From Lysobacter_L cavernae (lineage in GTDB: Bacteria > Pseudomonadota > Gammaproteobacteria > Xanthomonadales > Xanthomonadaceae), in NCBI RefSeq assembly GCF_042648505.1, contig NZ_JBHRXK010000001.1, forward strand, positions 930,001-994,000: DNA of 64,000 bases. The letters are read 5' to 3'. Below, piece by piece: positions 55,289 to 63,819 of this stretch. The position numbers and the translations under genes are program-made. Numbering within the stretch: the first letter of the stretch is position 1; each line of letters opens with the position of its first letter. Under the pieces are notes generated by a model. The model was not told the DNA's origin and did not search any database. It saw nothing but the letters and a program-made list of their open reading frames with translations.

Positions 55289-55400
55289 TACCTTCTCCTC
55301 CGGGAGAAGAGATGAGGGTACGGCGAAGCGGTAGAGGTCTGAGCCTTTGCGACTTCGCCGTACCCTCACCCCCACCCCTCTCCCGGAGGGAGAGGGGCTT
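55289..55400. repeat. Palindromic repeat family A, clearest REPIN-like copy
   Basis: Outer palindromes (CCTTCTCCTCCGGGAGAAG and CCCTCTCCCGGAGGGAGAGG) enclose a perfect 16-bp inverted pair, TGAGGGTACGGCGAAG (55313-55328) and CTTCGCCGTACCCTCA (55353-55368), with a 24-base loop. It separates the S4 gene and tex. Confidence 0.9.
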
Positions 55401-55461
55401 CAAGACGACCGGGGGATTTCCCTCAGTGCCATGACGGACCTCGGCGATGTTGGGGACCGCC

Positions 55462-57834
55462 CTAGCTGTTGCCCTTGGCGCGGGCAAAGGCCGCGGCCAA
55501 TGCGTTGTTGGCCGGTGGTGCCGGCAGCGCCGGCTTGCCGCCACCGCGCGCGACATCGCGAGCACCGCGCGCCGGCGCACCGCGGTCATCGCCACGACCA
55601 CTGCCACGCGGCTCACGCACGGCCGGCACGCTGTCGTCCAGGCGCCGCGTCAACGCGATGCGCTTGCGCGGGACATCCACCTCGAGCACGCGCACCTTGA
55701 CCACGTCGCCGGCCTTCACCACTTCGCGCGGGTCCTTGACGTACTTGTCCGACAACGCCGAGATGTGGATCAGGCCGTCCTGGTGCACGCCGATATCGAC
55801 GAAGGCGCCGAACGCGGCGACGTTGCTGACCACGCCTTCCAGGATCATGCCGACCTGCAGGTGCTTGATGTCCTCGACACCGTCGGCGAAGCGCGCGGCC
55901 TTGAACTCCGGGCGCGGGTCGCGACCGGGCTTTTCCAGTTCCTTGAGGATGTCGCGCACGGTCGGCACGCCGAAGGTGTCGTCGGTGAACTGCTCCGGCT
56001 TGAGTCCACGCAGCAGCGGCGCATCGCCGATCAACCGCTTCACTTCGGGCGCGCTCACTTCGCGGCCGCACTGCTTGAGGATGCGCTCGACCACCGGATA
56101 CGCCTCCGGATGCACCGACGACGCGTCCAGCGGCTGCTCGCCGTCGGCGATGCGCAGGAAGCCGGCGCACTGCTCGAAAGTCTTGTCGCCCAGGCGCGGC
56201 ACCTTGAGCAGCTCCTTGCGGCTCTTGAAGGCACCGTTGGCATCGCGGTAGACGACGATGTTCTCGGCCACCGTCGAGGACAGGCCCGACACCCGCGTCA
56301 GCAACGCCGCCGAGGCGGTGTTGACGTCGACACCAACCGCGTTGACGCAGTCCTCGACGCGCGCGTCGAGGGCGCGGGCCAGGCGGAACTGGTCGACGTC
56401 GTGCTGGTACTGGCCCACGCCAATGGCCTTGGGCTCGATCTTGACCAGCTCAGCCAACGGATCCTGCAGGCGCCGCGCGATCGATACCGCGCCACGGATT
56501 GACACGTCGAGATTGGGGAACTCCTTGGCGGCGAACTCGGAGGCCGAGTACACCGACGCACCGGCCTCGCTGACCACGATCTTCTGCATCTTGCGTTCGG
56601 GCGCGAGCTTGATCAGATCGGCTGCAAGCTTGTCGGTCTCGCGCGAGGCGGTGCCGTTGCCGATCGCGATCAGGTCGACCGAATGCTTGAGGCACAGCGC
56701 GCGCAGCGTGTGCAATGACTGATCCCACTGGTTCTTCGGCACGTGCGGGTAGATCGTGTCGGTGGCGACGAGCTTGCCGGTCTGGTCGACGACAGCCACC
56801 TTGACGCCGGTGCGCAGGCCCGGGTCCAGGCCCAGCACCGCCTTCGGCCCGGCCGGCGCGGCCAGCAGCAGGTCCTTGAGGTTGTCGCCGAACACCGCGA
56901 TCGCCTCGGCCTCGGCCTTTTCGCGCGCCTGGCCGAACAGGTCGAGCAACAGGTGCAGGTGCAGCTTGGCCTTCCAGGTCAGGCGGCAGCTGTCGAGCAG
57001 CCACTTGTCGGCGGGGCGGCCCTGCGCCTTGATGCCGGCGTGGTGGGCAACTCGGCCTTCGCCCTGCAGGTGGCCGGCCTCGGCATCGCTGCCCGGGTCG
57101 AGGTCGAGGAACAGGAACTCCTCGCGACGACCGCGGAACAACGCCAGCAGCCGGTGCGAGGGAATCTTCGCCAGCGGCTCGGCGTGGTCGAAGTAGTCGC
57201 GGAATTTTTCGCCCGCTGCCTCCTTGCCTTCGGCGACACGGGCGCGGATCACGCCGACTTCCGCCAGCCAGCCGCGCAACTCGCCAACCAGAGTCGCGTC
57301 CTCGCCCCAGCGCTCCATCAGGATCGCGCGGGCACCGTCGAGCGCGGCCTTGGTGTCAGCGATGCCCTTGTCGGCGTCGATGAAACCGGCGGCGAATTCT
57401 TCCGGCACGTGCATCGGGTCGGCGAGCAGGCCGTCGGCCAGCGGCTCCAGCCCGGCCTCGCGCGCGATCTGCGCCTTGGTGCGGCGCTTGGGCTTGTACG
57501 GCAGGTAGAGGTCTTCCAGGCGCGCCTTGCTGTCGGCGGCCTCGATGTCGACGCGCAATGCGTCGGTCATCTTGCCCTGCTCGTTGATGCTGGCCAGCAC
57601 CGCGGCACGACGCTCCTCGAGCTCGCGCAGGTAGGTCAGGCGCACCTCCAGATTGCGCAGCTGGGTATCGTCCAGACCACCGGTGACTTCCTTGCGGTAG
57701 CGCGCGATGAACGGGACGGTCGCCCCTTCGTCGAGCAGGCCGATGGCGGCGCGGGCCTGGGCCGGTTGCGCGCCGATCTCGTCGGCGATGGTCTGGGCGA
57801 TCTTGAGGGCGAGCTTCGAGTTCGGATCTTGCAT
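55462..57834 (-). CDS. tex: Tex-family RNA-binding transcription accessory protein
   Basis: A 790-residue Tex protein: N-terminal helical region (IAQTIADEIGAQPAQARAAIGLLDEGATVPFIARYRKEVTGGLDD), YqgF-like RNase H fold (VLGLDPGLRTGVKVAVVD), two HhH units (VGVDVNTASAALLTRVSGLSSTVAENIV) and a C-terminal S1 domain (VGMILEGVVSNVAAFGAFVDIGVHQDGLIHISALSD). Tex binds RNA and affects transcription and toxin expression in other genera. The tail after S1 is Gly/Arg/Ala-rich. ATG 57834 is preferred to a TTG three codons upstream. Confidence 0.96.
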   Translation of the reverse strand: MQDPNSKLALKIAQTIADEIGAQPAQARAAIGLLDEGATVPFIARYRKEVTGGLDDTQLRNLEVRLTYLRELEERRAAVLASINEQGKMTDALRVDIEAADSKARLEDLYLPYKPKRRTKAQIAREAGLEPLADGLLADPMHVPEEFAAGFIDADKGIADTKAALDGARAILMERWGEDATLVGELRGWLAEVGVIRARVAEGKEAAGEKFRDYFDHAEPLAKIPSHRLLALFRGRREEFLFLDLDPGSDAEAGHLQGEGRVAHHAGIKAQGRPADKWLLDSCRLTWKAKLHLHLLLDLFGQAREKAEAEAIAVFGDNLKDLLLAAPAGPKAVLGLDPGLRTGVKVAVVDQTGKLVATDTIYPHVPKNQWDQSLHTLRALCLKHSVDLIAIGNGTASRETDKLAADLIKLAPERKMQKIVVSEAGASVYSASEFAAKEFPNLDVSIRGAVSIARRLQDPLAELVKIEPKAIGVGQYQHDVDQFRLARALDARVEDCVNAVGVDVNTASAALLTRVSGLSSTVAENIVVYRDANGAFKSRKELLKVPRLGDKTFEQCAGFLRIADGEQPLDASSVHPEAYPVVERILKQCGREVSAPEVKRLIGDAPLLRGLKPEQFTDDTFGVPTVRDILKELEKPGRDPRPEFKAARFADGVEDIKHLQVGMILEGVVSNVAAFGAFVDIGVHQDGLIHISALSDKYVKDPREVVKAGDVVKVRVLEVDVPRKRIALTRRLDDSVPAVREPRGSGRGDDRGAPARGARDVARGGGKPALPAPPANNALAAAFARAKGNS

Positions 57835-58045
57835 TGCTTCCAATCGGATGAACCGGCGCAGCCGGTGGACACACGGATTGTGGCAATGCCGGCGCGCTCG
57901 CGTAACCCGTTGACAGCACGGATGTTTGCGCTAGGGCCTGCGATGGTGTTCGCAGGTTCCGCGTGGGCAAGTCCGGGCATGTACCGGACTTGCGACGTCT
58001 GAAAAGTCCGCGATGGGCTTGTTCAGACCTTCCCGATGACAGGCC

Positions 58046-59191
58046 TCAGACCAGGATCGACAGCAGTTTGGTGATGATCTCGTCGACCGAGGTGCTGACC
58101 AACACCACCGCCAGCAGCGGCGACGCGGCGGCAACCGTGAGTGAGATCAACAGGTTGCGATCGAATGGCACCACGCTCATGCCGTTGACCGTGCCGTAGA
58201 CGCCGGTCAGGTCGGTGAGCGCGGACGAATCGCCGGCCTCCAGGATCGGCGCGCCGGCGCCGCGGGTACGACCCAGCCACTTTTCCTCGAAACGCTCGCT
58301 GCAGTCGGTGCCCAGCGCGCCGTAGGTGAGCAACCCGGCCTGCTTCAGCATCAGCAGTTGGCGTGACAGCAACAGCAAGGGCGCCACCAGCAGCACCATG
58401 ACCAGCACGACATAACCGCCCATCAGGAACTTCAGGCTGCCCAGAGTCGCGCCGTAGTACAGCACCTGCTCGACGCAACTGCCCGCGAGCAGCAGGCCAC
58501 CGACCAGCGCCAGCACGGCGAAGGCGCGTTGCGCATAGCCGAGGAAGGCCAGGCCGCCACGGCCGTCCGGGTGCGCGGCATGCAGTGACAGTTCCATCCT
58601 GGCGTACTGCCACAGCAGGAACACCCACAACCCCAACCGCCACAACCACAGCAGGTTGAGAAAACGGAACACCGGCATGCCCACCCACACCAGCCATTGC
58701 CCGGCCAGGCTCAGCCCCTGCCCTTCGGTGCGCCAGTCGCTGACCGCATCGTGCAGACCCAGCGGCTGCGCGAGAAACGAGCCGGCGACGGCCAACACGA
58801 ACAGGCCGATTTCCGGCAGGTTGGCGTCGCGCCAACCGCGCAGGCGCTGCAGTACCGCGTCGAAACGTTCCTGCGCTTCCGGTGCCACCATGTTGCGCAG
58901 ACGCTGCACCGTGTGCCAGATGCGCTCGTCCGCGGCCGGCGCGGCCAGCACCAGCAGCGGCATGGCGATCAGGAAGCGGGCGATCACGGTGGGGTCGGAG
59001 AACAACGGGATCTGCACGCCGCCGGTCAACGTGCCCTTGGCGGCGGTAGCCACCACCATCGGCACCAGCACGATCAGCAGCAGGGCGAAGGTAAGCAACA
59101 ACGCCGTCGGAACGCCCTCCCGGTGCAGGCCCACGGCGCGCGTGAGACGGAAGGCCGGCCCACCACGCAGCAGCGAATAGCTGTCATCCAT
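58046..59191 (-). CDS. Conserved membrane protein, unknown function
   Basis: A 381-residue protein with about five or six helices (ALLLTFALLLIVLVPMVVATA, IARFLIAMPLLVLAAP, LFVLAVAGSFLAQPLGL, LWRLGLWVFLLWQYARMEL, AFAVLALVGGLLLAG, FLMGGYVVLVMVLLVAPLLLL and a C-terminal one near SLTVAAASPLLAVVLV). Both ends carry soluble loops; no motif is recognised. It lies just downstream of the ClpP-like lipoprotein gene on the same strand, so they may be co-transcribed. Confidence 0.7.
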   Translation of the reverse strand: MDDSYSLLRGGPAFRLTRAVGLHREGVPTALLLTFALLLIVLVPMVVATAAKGTLTGGVQIPLFSDPTVIARFLIAMPLLVLAAPAADERIWHTVQRLRNMVAPEAQERFDAVLQRLRGWRDANLPEIGLFVLAVAGSFLAQPLGLHDAVSDWRTEGQGLSLAGQWLVWVGMPVFRFLNLLWLWRLGLWVFLLWQYARMELSLHAAHPDGRGGLAFLGYAQRAFAVLALVGGLLLAGSCVEQVLYYGATLGSLKFLMGGYVVLVMVLLVAPLLLLSRQLLMLKQAGLLTYGALGTDCSERFEEKWLGRTRGAGAPILEAGDSSALTDLTGVYGTVNGMSVVPFDRNLLISLTVAAASPLLAVVLVSTSVDEIITKLLSILV

Positions 59192-59258
59192 CGTCCGTGA
59201 CTCCACAAGGCTGATGCGGCCGGAGGCTAGCACGCGCCAAGCCGACGCACCGTCACGG

Positions 59259-60440
59259 TTAACGCACCGCAGCAGTCGCCGCCGCTTGTGCAGGGACGGT
59301 GACGCCCCCTGCCGTGGCAGGCTTGCCGGTGTGCTCCTTGGTTGTCGCGGCCGCCGAGCGCACCGGCACCAGCGCCGCGCCGAGGAACGAATCGAATTCG
59401 GACAACGGGCTTTCCGCCGGACAATCCGCGTCCGGGAAGCCGAAGTCCTGGCGCAGGTCGAGGCCGCAGGTGTTGAGCACGTCCAGCCCGATGTCCGGGG
59501 CCTTGCAGCGGCGGTCGAACGCGCGCGCGAATGAGTCGCGGCGGCGCACGAAGTCCTCGCCGCACTTGCGCATCAGGCGCAGCCGGTCGAGATCGTCCTG
59601 CGCCGGATTGATGCCATCGAGGCCGAACAGGGTGAGCTCCTCGTCGGTCAGCAGGCGCAGGCTGCGGTTGGGCACCGCCATCATCAGATCCGCCACGGCG
59701 ACCGCGGCGCCGTTGCGCTCCAGGTAATCGCGGACCAGTTCGTAGACCACCCGCAGCTCGGCGTTGAGCTCGGCGCGCGTGGTCGCGGTGGAACTCATGC
59801 GGATGATGCGGTGGATGCCGACGCGGCCGGCGATCATGCGGTTGTCGCCGGCACTGAGGATGAACACGCAGGCGCTGTGGCAGATCGCCCCTTCGCGCAC
59901 CCAGACCGTCCAGCGCGACTGGCCGATGAAGTCACCGGCCTTGACCGCATCCTCGACCTGGCCGCCGGCCGAATCGACATCGAGCACGCGCTTGACGATG
60001 CCCGCCTCGTCGGCCAGTCGGGTCACGCGCTCGATCAGTGCGGTGAAATCCGCGGCGATCTTGCCCTGGTAACGCAGCCGCGCGACGCCGCGCTCGGCGC
60101 AAGGTGCCAGCGCCTGTTTGAGGCTGTCACGGTCCAGGCCGGTCAGCGGCGGCTCGCCATCGCCCTTGGCCACGTAGTCCAGCTCGCAGCTGATCGAGGC
60201 CTGGCCGGACGACAACGCCTGCGCTGACCAGTCGATCGCGTCCTTGGCCTTGGCTTTCGCTGGCGCGGGTTTGGTCGCCGCCGCCGGCGCCGCCTTGACC
60301 GGCGCGACGCTGACGGCGCCACCGTCCTGCGGGCTGTCCACCTCTACGGTCTCGAAACGCCGCACCTCGTCGTCAGGGGCCTGTCGTTGACAGGCCACGA
60401 GCGACAGCAGGAGAACGAGCCACCAGGAAGGCTTGGGCAT
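59259..60440 (-). CDS. Lipoprotein with ClpP/SppA-like serine protease fold (COG3904-like)
   Basis: A 393-residue lipoprotein: MPKPSWWLVLLLSLVAC ends in a lipobox with C17. After an Ala/Pro/Lys linker to about residue 65, the domain contains VDSAGGQVEDAVKAGDFIG and CHSACVFILSAGDNRMI, where the Ser of HSAC is in the position of the ClpP nucleophile, with R/H-bearing VGIHRI after it. Related predicted periplasmic proteins are thought to be peptidase-like but untested. The C-terminal region (RRKCGEDFVRRRDS... ) is Cys-bearing. It leads a pair with the membrane protein gene downstream. Confidence 0.82.
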   Translation of the reverse strand: MPKPSWWLVLLLSLVACQRQAPDDEVRRFETVEVDSPQDGGAVSVAPVKAAPAAATKPAPAKAKAKDAIDWSAQALSSGQASISCELDYVAKGDGEPPLTGLDRDSLKQALAPCAERGVARLRYQGKIAADFTALIERVTRLADEAGIVKRVLDVDSAGGQVEDAVKAGDFIGQSRWTVWVREGAICHSACVFILSAGDNRMIAGRVGIHRIIRMSSTATTRAELNAELRVVYELVRDYLERNGAAVAVADLMMAVPNRSLRLLTDEELTLFGLDGINPAQDDLDRLRLMRKCGEDFVRRRDSFARAFDRRCKAPDIGLDVLNTCGLDLRQDFGFPDADCPAESPLSEFDSFLGAALVPVRSAAATTKEHTGKPATAGGVTVPAQAAATAAVR

Positions 60441-60687
60441 GCGACGGTTCGCGCTCGGATCAAAAACCGGGCTGTGCAGCATAAGCCGCGCCGGCTGACT
60501 CCCGGCCTAGCGCGCCGCGCTGGCCCGATTCAGACAAGCGCAGCCTCCGACACCGTCATGGCTCGGATCGGATGCGCTGCGGGGCATCGCGTTATCTTCC
60601 TCGGCCCAATCGCCGCACGGCCAAGCGGTCCGTTGCACGCGCGGTGGTTCCACAGCGGCGGCGTGTGCAGCGCGCGATCCACACAGG

Positions 60688-60836
60688 TCCGCCCTGCACG
60701 GTCTCGGCGAGCAGGCGCAACGCGCGGTACAGGTTGGACTTGCCGCTGTCATTGGCGCCGACCACCAGATTGAACCCATCGGCACGACCAGGTCACTCAG
60801 CAAGCGGTAGTTGGCGATGGCCAGCGTGGTCAGCAT
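60688..60836 (-). pseudogene. Remnant of an AAA-type ATPase (RecF/SMC-like head), frameshifted
   Basis: Starts MLTTLAIANYRLLSDLVVPMG, the usual N-terminus of RecF-like AAA ATPases. A frameshift close to 60780 switches frame, after which FNLVVGANDSGKSNLYRALR (Walker A GANDSGKS) continues to LLAETVQGG at about 60690. Only the first 50 or so codons remain; the rest of the gene, several hundred residues in family members, is missing downstream. It sits on the minus strand after the small gene at 60883. Confidence 0.8.
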
Positions 60837-60882
60837 CCGCACGGCCGACCTGCGGAGCCGTCATGGGCACATTGTTGCCGCA

Positions 60883-61185
60883 TCAACCGGCAAGCCGGGT
60901 GACACGCTGCCGTACCACACGGCCCAATGTGTCCTGCGCGCGCTCCATCGCACGCAGCTCATGGAACGGCGTGGCCGCGGTCAGTGCGCTCTTGGCCGCG
61001 GTGATGGTGTCCATCACGATCGGCGTGCCGTCGGGCCCAAGCATGTCGCTCAGGGTGCGGCGGTGGGCGTCGAGGCGGCGTTCGAAATCGTGATCGAGGC
61101 CGCGCCCGGCGCGGCGCGCGACCTGCCCGAGGGTGGCGCCGAAGCGGGCGAGTTCCTGCTGCAGTTGATCGGCGGTATAGGTCAT
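60883..61185 (-). CDS. Hypothetical protein, 100 residues
   Basis: A small soluble protein, MTYTADQLQQELARFGATLG then VARRAGRGLDHDFERRLDAHRRTLSDMLGPDGTPIVMDTITAAKSALTAATPFHEL. It is predicted mostly helical, with charged heptad-like stretches (EL, RR, ERRLDAHRR). No family is recognised. The stop is 46 bases upstream of the ATPase remnant. It is supported mainly by codon bias, so a real gene is likely but not certain. Confidence 0.6.
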   Translation of the reverse strand: MTYTADQLQQELARFGATLGQVARRAGRGLDHDFERRLDAHRRTLSDMLGPDGTPIVMDTITAAKSALTAATPFHELRAMERAQDTLGRVVRQRVTRLAG

Positions 61186-61264
61186 GTCGTCATTGTCGGT
61201 GCGGCTGTCGCGCAGGGTGAGACGGGCCGGCGCACGGCCCATGAAATGCATTGCGGTCCGACGG

Positions 61265-62935
61265 TCAACGGCGCACCTCGTACCTGCGCACGCCGGTCCA
61301 GCGCGCGCCGTTCCGTGGTGCCTCGTCGCTGCGCATCGAGGCCCCGCGCGAAACGCGCTGCGGGCCATTCATCCAGGCCGCTGTGGGCGTGGCATTGGGT
61401 GCGGCCTCGATGACGAAGATCGCACCGTTGAGATCGAGCAGGTAGAGATGCCCGGAAGCGTCCACGCCGAAGCTGACGAGGTTGACGAAGGCACCGGCGT
61501 CCGGCGCGAAGTCGGCATTGCGCACGGTGAACTCCGTGCTCGGCAGGGTCGTGCCCGGTACCAGTCGCGCCACCGGCACCGACCAGACGTTTGGCCGGAC
61601 GAAGTCAGCGAAGATGTACAGCCCGCGCAGCGATTCGACCGGCCCGCGGTACACATGCCCACCCGTGACCGAGTCGCCTTCGCGGGTGCCGGTGCCGTGC
61701 CGGTATTCGGCCACCGGTGGCGTCAAACCAGCGGTGGAACCGCCGCGGAACGGCGCCGTGCCTTCCAGGATCGGCCAACCAAAATTGGCGCCGCCATCGC
61801 CGGGACGCATCAGGTCGATCTCCTCGACATCGCCCTGCCCGACATCGCCGATCCACAGGTTGCCCGTCGCCGGATCGAAGCTGTTGCGGAACGGATTGCG
61901 CAGGCCGTAGGCCCACACTTCCGGCGCGCCACCGGCGGCCGCGAAGGGGTTGCCCGTGGGAATGGCGTAGTCGCGCGTCGGGTCGGCAGGGAACGCGTCG
62001 GTCGACGGATCGATGCGCAGGATCTTGCCGAGCAGCGTGTTCGGGTTCTGGCCGTTGTTGTCGGGATCGCCAGCACCGCCGCCGTCGCCGATCGCGATGT
62101 ACAGCAGATTGTCCGGGCCGAAGCCGATCCAGCCGCCGTTGTGGTTGCTGCGCGGGTGCGGCACGCGCAGGATCGCATCGCCGCTGGCCGGATCGGCACG
62201 GTCACGGTCGCTCGCCAGCGTGCGGTAGCGCCGTACCTCGATGGTTCCGACGGGGTCGGTCACGAACACATAGAACGTGCCGCTGGCGCTGAAGTCCGGC
62301 GCGGTGGCAAAGCCCAGCAGACCGCGTTCGCCGTCGGTGGACAACTGGCCGGTGAGGTCCAGGAACGGCGTCGTCGCCACCGCACCGCTCGACGGGGTCA
62401 GGATCAGCACACGGCCGGACAGCTCCAGCACGAACGCGCGGCCGGAACCGTCTGGCACCGGCGCGAGGAAGACGGGCATGTTCAAACCGGACACGACACG
62501 CCGCACGCGGAAGCCGGCGCCGGCGACATCGGTGACCGTCACCGACAGCTGCTGCGTCGCCGTGGCGAGACCGTCGCTGACAGCAATAGCGACCAGATAG
62601 ACGTTGTCGCGATTGGCATCTGCGGGCGCCTCGAAGTCCGGCGGCGTCTCGAACGACAGCATGCCCGCAGGGGTGATGCGGAACCGCGCCTGGTCGACGC
62701 CGCCCGAGAGCGAGAACGTGAGCGCATTGCCGTCCGGATCGCTGGCCGTGACCGCGTGGAAGGCCCCGGCCGTGTCCTCCGGCACCGACACGAACGCAGG
62801 CGACGTGAACGCCGGTGGACGATTGCCCGGTGCCACCACCACGGCCACCCGGCCGCGCCCACCGCCGCAGGCGGCCAACACGGCCGCAACCATCACCATT
62901 GCCAGCACCTGCAACGTGATTCGTCCGGGCAGCAT
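61265..62935 (-). CDS. PQQ-dependent sugar dehydrogenase-like lipoprotein with cadherin-like domain
   Basis: A 556-residue exported protein. The signal MLPGRITLQVLAMVMVAAVLAAC ends in a lipobox. A cadherin-like beta domain at about 35-150 (PEDTAGAFHAVTASDPDGNALTFSLSGG... VYLVAIAVSDG) precedes a six-bladed propeller of soluble glucose/sorbosone dehydrogenase type (GLNMPVFLAPVPDG, NHNGGWIGFGPDNLLYIAIGDGG, WAYGLRNPFRNSFDPATGNLWIGDVGQGDVEEID, HVYRGPVESLRGLYIFADF). It probably oxidises sugars in the envelope with PQQ. Cofactor use is inferred from the family. Confidence 0.9.
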   Translation of the reverse strand: MLPGRITLQVLAMVMVAAVLAACGGGRGRVAVVVAPGNRPPAFTSPAFVSVPEDTAGAFHAVTASDPDGNALTFSLSGGVDQARFRITPAGMLSFETPPDFEAPADANRDNVYLVAIAVSDGLATATQQLSVTVTDVAGAGFRVRRVVSGLNMPVFLAPVPDGSGRAFVLELSGRVLILTPSSGAVATTPFLDLTGQLSTDGERGLLGFATAPDFSASGTFYVFVTDPVGTIEVRRYRTLASDRDRADPASGDAILRVPHPRSNHNGGWIGFGPDNLLYIAIGDGGGAGDPDNNGQNPNTLLGKILRIDPSTDAFPADPTRDYAIPTGNPFAAAGGAPEVWAYGLRNPFRNSFDPATGNLWIGDVGQGDVEEIDLMRPGDGGANFGWPILEGTAPFRGGSTAGLTPPVAEYRHGTGTREGDSVTGGHVYRGPVESLRGLYIFADFVRPNVWSVPVARLVPGTTLPSTEFTVRNADFAPDAGAFVNLVSFGVDASGHLYLLDLNGAIFVIEAAPNATPTAAWMNGPQRVSRGASMRSDEAPRNGARWTGVRRYEVRR

Positions 62936-63072
62936 GGCACCGCTCCTGCGCTCGATGGATGGGCTTGGGCCGTGCATTGGCAGGCCGATGCGGCAGGCTG
63001 GCAGGTGCTGCGCGTTGCGGGTGTGAAGGCTGTGCCAAAGAGCTTCATAAGCGGAAGCCTCCGCCCGCTGAA

Positions 63073-63300
63073 GCGGCCGGGTCACTTTCTTTGCTGCCCA
63101 AAGGAAGTAACCAAAGAAAGGGTTTCTCTCGACAAATCAGCCCCACGATCGGAGCGGTCAAGGGTATTTTCCGACTCGCCATCCTGTCTCGGTCGGAAAC
63201 GGCGTGCATCCATGCACACCGCCCTCCGGGTCTGGAATGGAGTTGGCTATCACACAGCTCAAGAAAAACAACGAAAAGCGAAAAAAGTGCTTGCTATGGA
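63073..63300. repeat. Repeat family C, long copy
   Basis: GCGGCCGGGTCACTTTCTTT, CAAAGGAAGTAACCAAAGAA (inverted to the TTTCTTTG part), CTCGACAAATCAGCCCCACG and, from about 63209, GTGCATCCATGCACACCGCC through AAGAAAAACAACGAAAAGCG. The first part matches 39881-39925. This kind of multi-part intergenic repeat is common in Lysobacter and Xanthomonas. It fills the 374-base gap between the sugar dehydrogenase and the next gene. Confidence 0.75.
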
Positions 63301-63309
63301 CTCCGACCG

Positions 63310-63819
63310 TCAGTCGATCCGGTACACCCGCGCCTTGGGCAGGTCCTCGTCGACCTGCAGGAACCAGCGCCCGGCCACGCCCGGGACAACCAGTATCTCG
63401 GGGGCTTCCAGCGGCTTGCGCAGTTTCATGTGGCCCTTGAGCACCTTCCACTGCTGGCCGTTATCCAGCGCGAAGACGGTGCCGGGCTCCCAGCCGTTCA
63501 CCGTGATCTTCAGCCGACTCTTGATCGGCTGATCGTCCAGGCCGATGTACGACGCCGGGCTGCGTTCGCCTTCGCGCGGCGGTGCCGATTCCGGGTCTGG
63601 TCGGGTGTCCACCAGCCGGGGCTGGATACTCGCGTCCTGTTCCACCGCCTCGCGCAACATGCGATTGAGCATTTGCAGTTGCTCGGGCGACAAGCCGACG
63701 GTACGCAATTGCTCGGCGCTCAGGCGTTGCTCGATATCGACATAGGGCGGCTGTGCCAACACCGCGAAAGGCGCCGAGTACAGCGCCAAGGACAGGCCGA
63801 TGGTCATCTTTGCAATCAT
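63310..63819 (-). CDS. Secreted protein, unknown function
   Basis: A 169-residue exported protein: signal peptide MIAKMTIGLSLALYSAPFAVLA, then a helical stretch (IEQRLSAEQLRTVGLSPEQLQMLNRMLREAVE), a Pro/Asp/Glu linker and a C-terminal domain (DDQPIKSRLKITVNGWEPGTVFALDNGQQWKVLKGHMKLRKP... GRWFLQVDEDLPKARVYRI), beta-rich. It resembles short secreted proteins seen in xanthomonads. No motif is recognised. A GTG two codons upstream is an alternative start. The last 160 bases of the window hold nothing recognised. Confidence 0.72.
   Translation of the reverse strand: MIAKMTIGLSLALYSAPFAVLAQPPYVDIEQRLSAEQLRTVGLSPEQLQMLNRMLREAVEQDASIQPRLVDTRPDPESAPPREGERSPASYIGLDDQPIKSRLKITVNGWEPGTVFALDNGQQWKVLKGHMKLRKPLEAPEILVVPGVAGRWFLQVDEDLPKARVYRID

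Noticed and set aside
63204..63440. 78-codon frame on the plus strand near the right end
   Set aside because: Its first part is the family C repeat and its second part is antisense to the secreted protein gene.
61184..63532. 782-codon open frame on the plus strand
   Set aside because: It is antisense to the sugar dehydrogenase and runs on into the family C repeat; no domain is seen.
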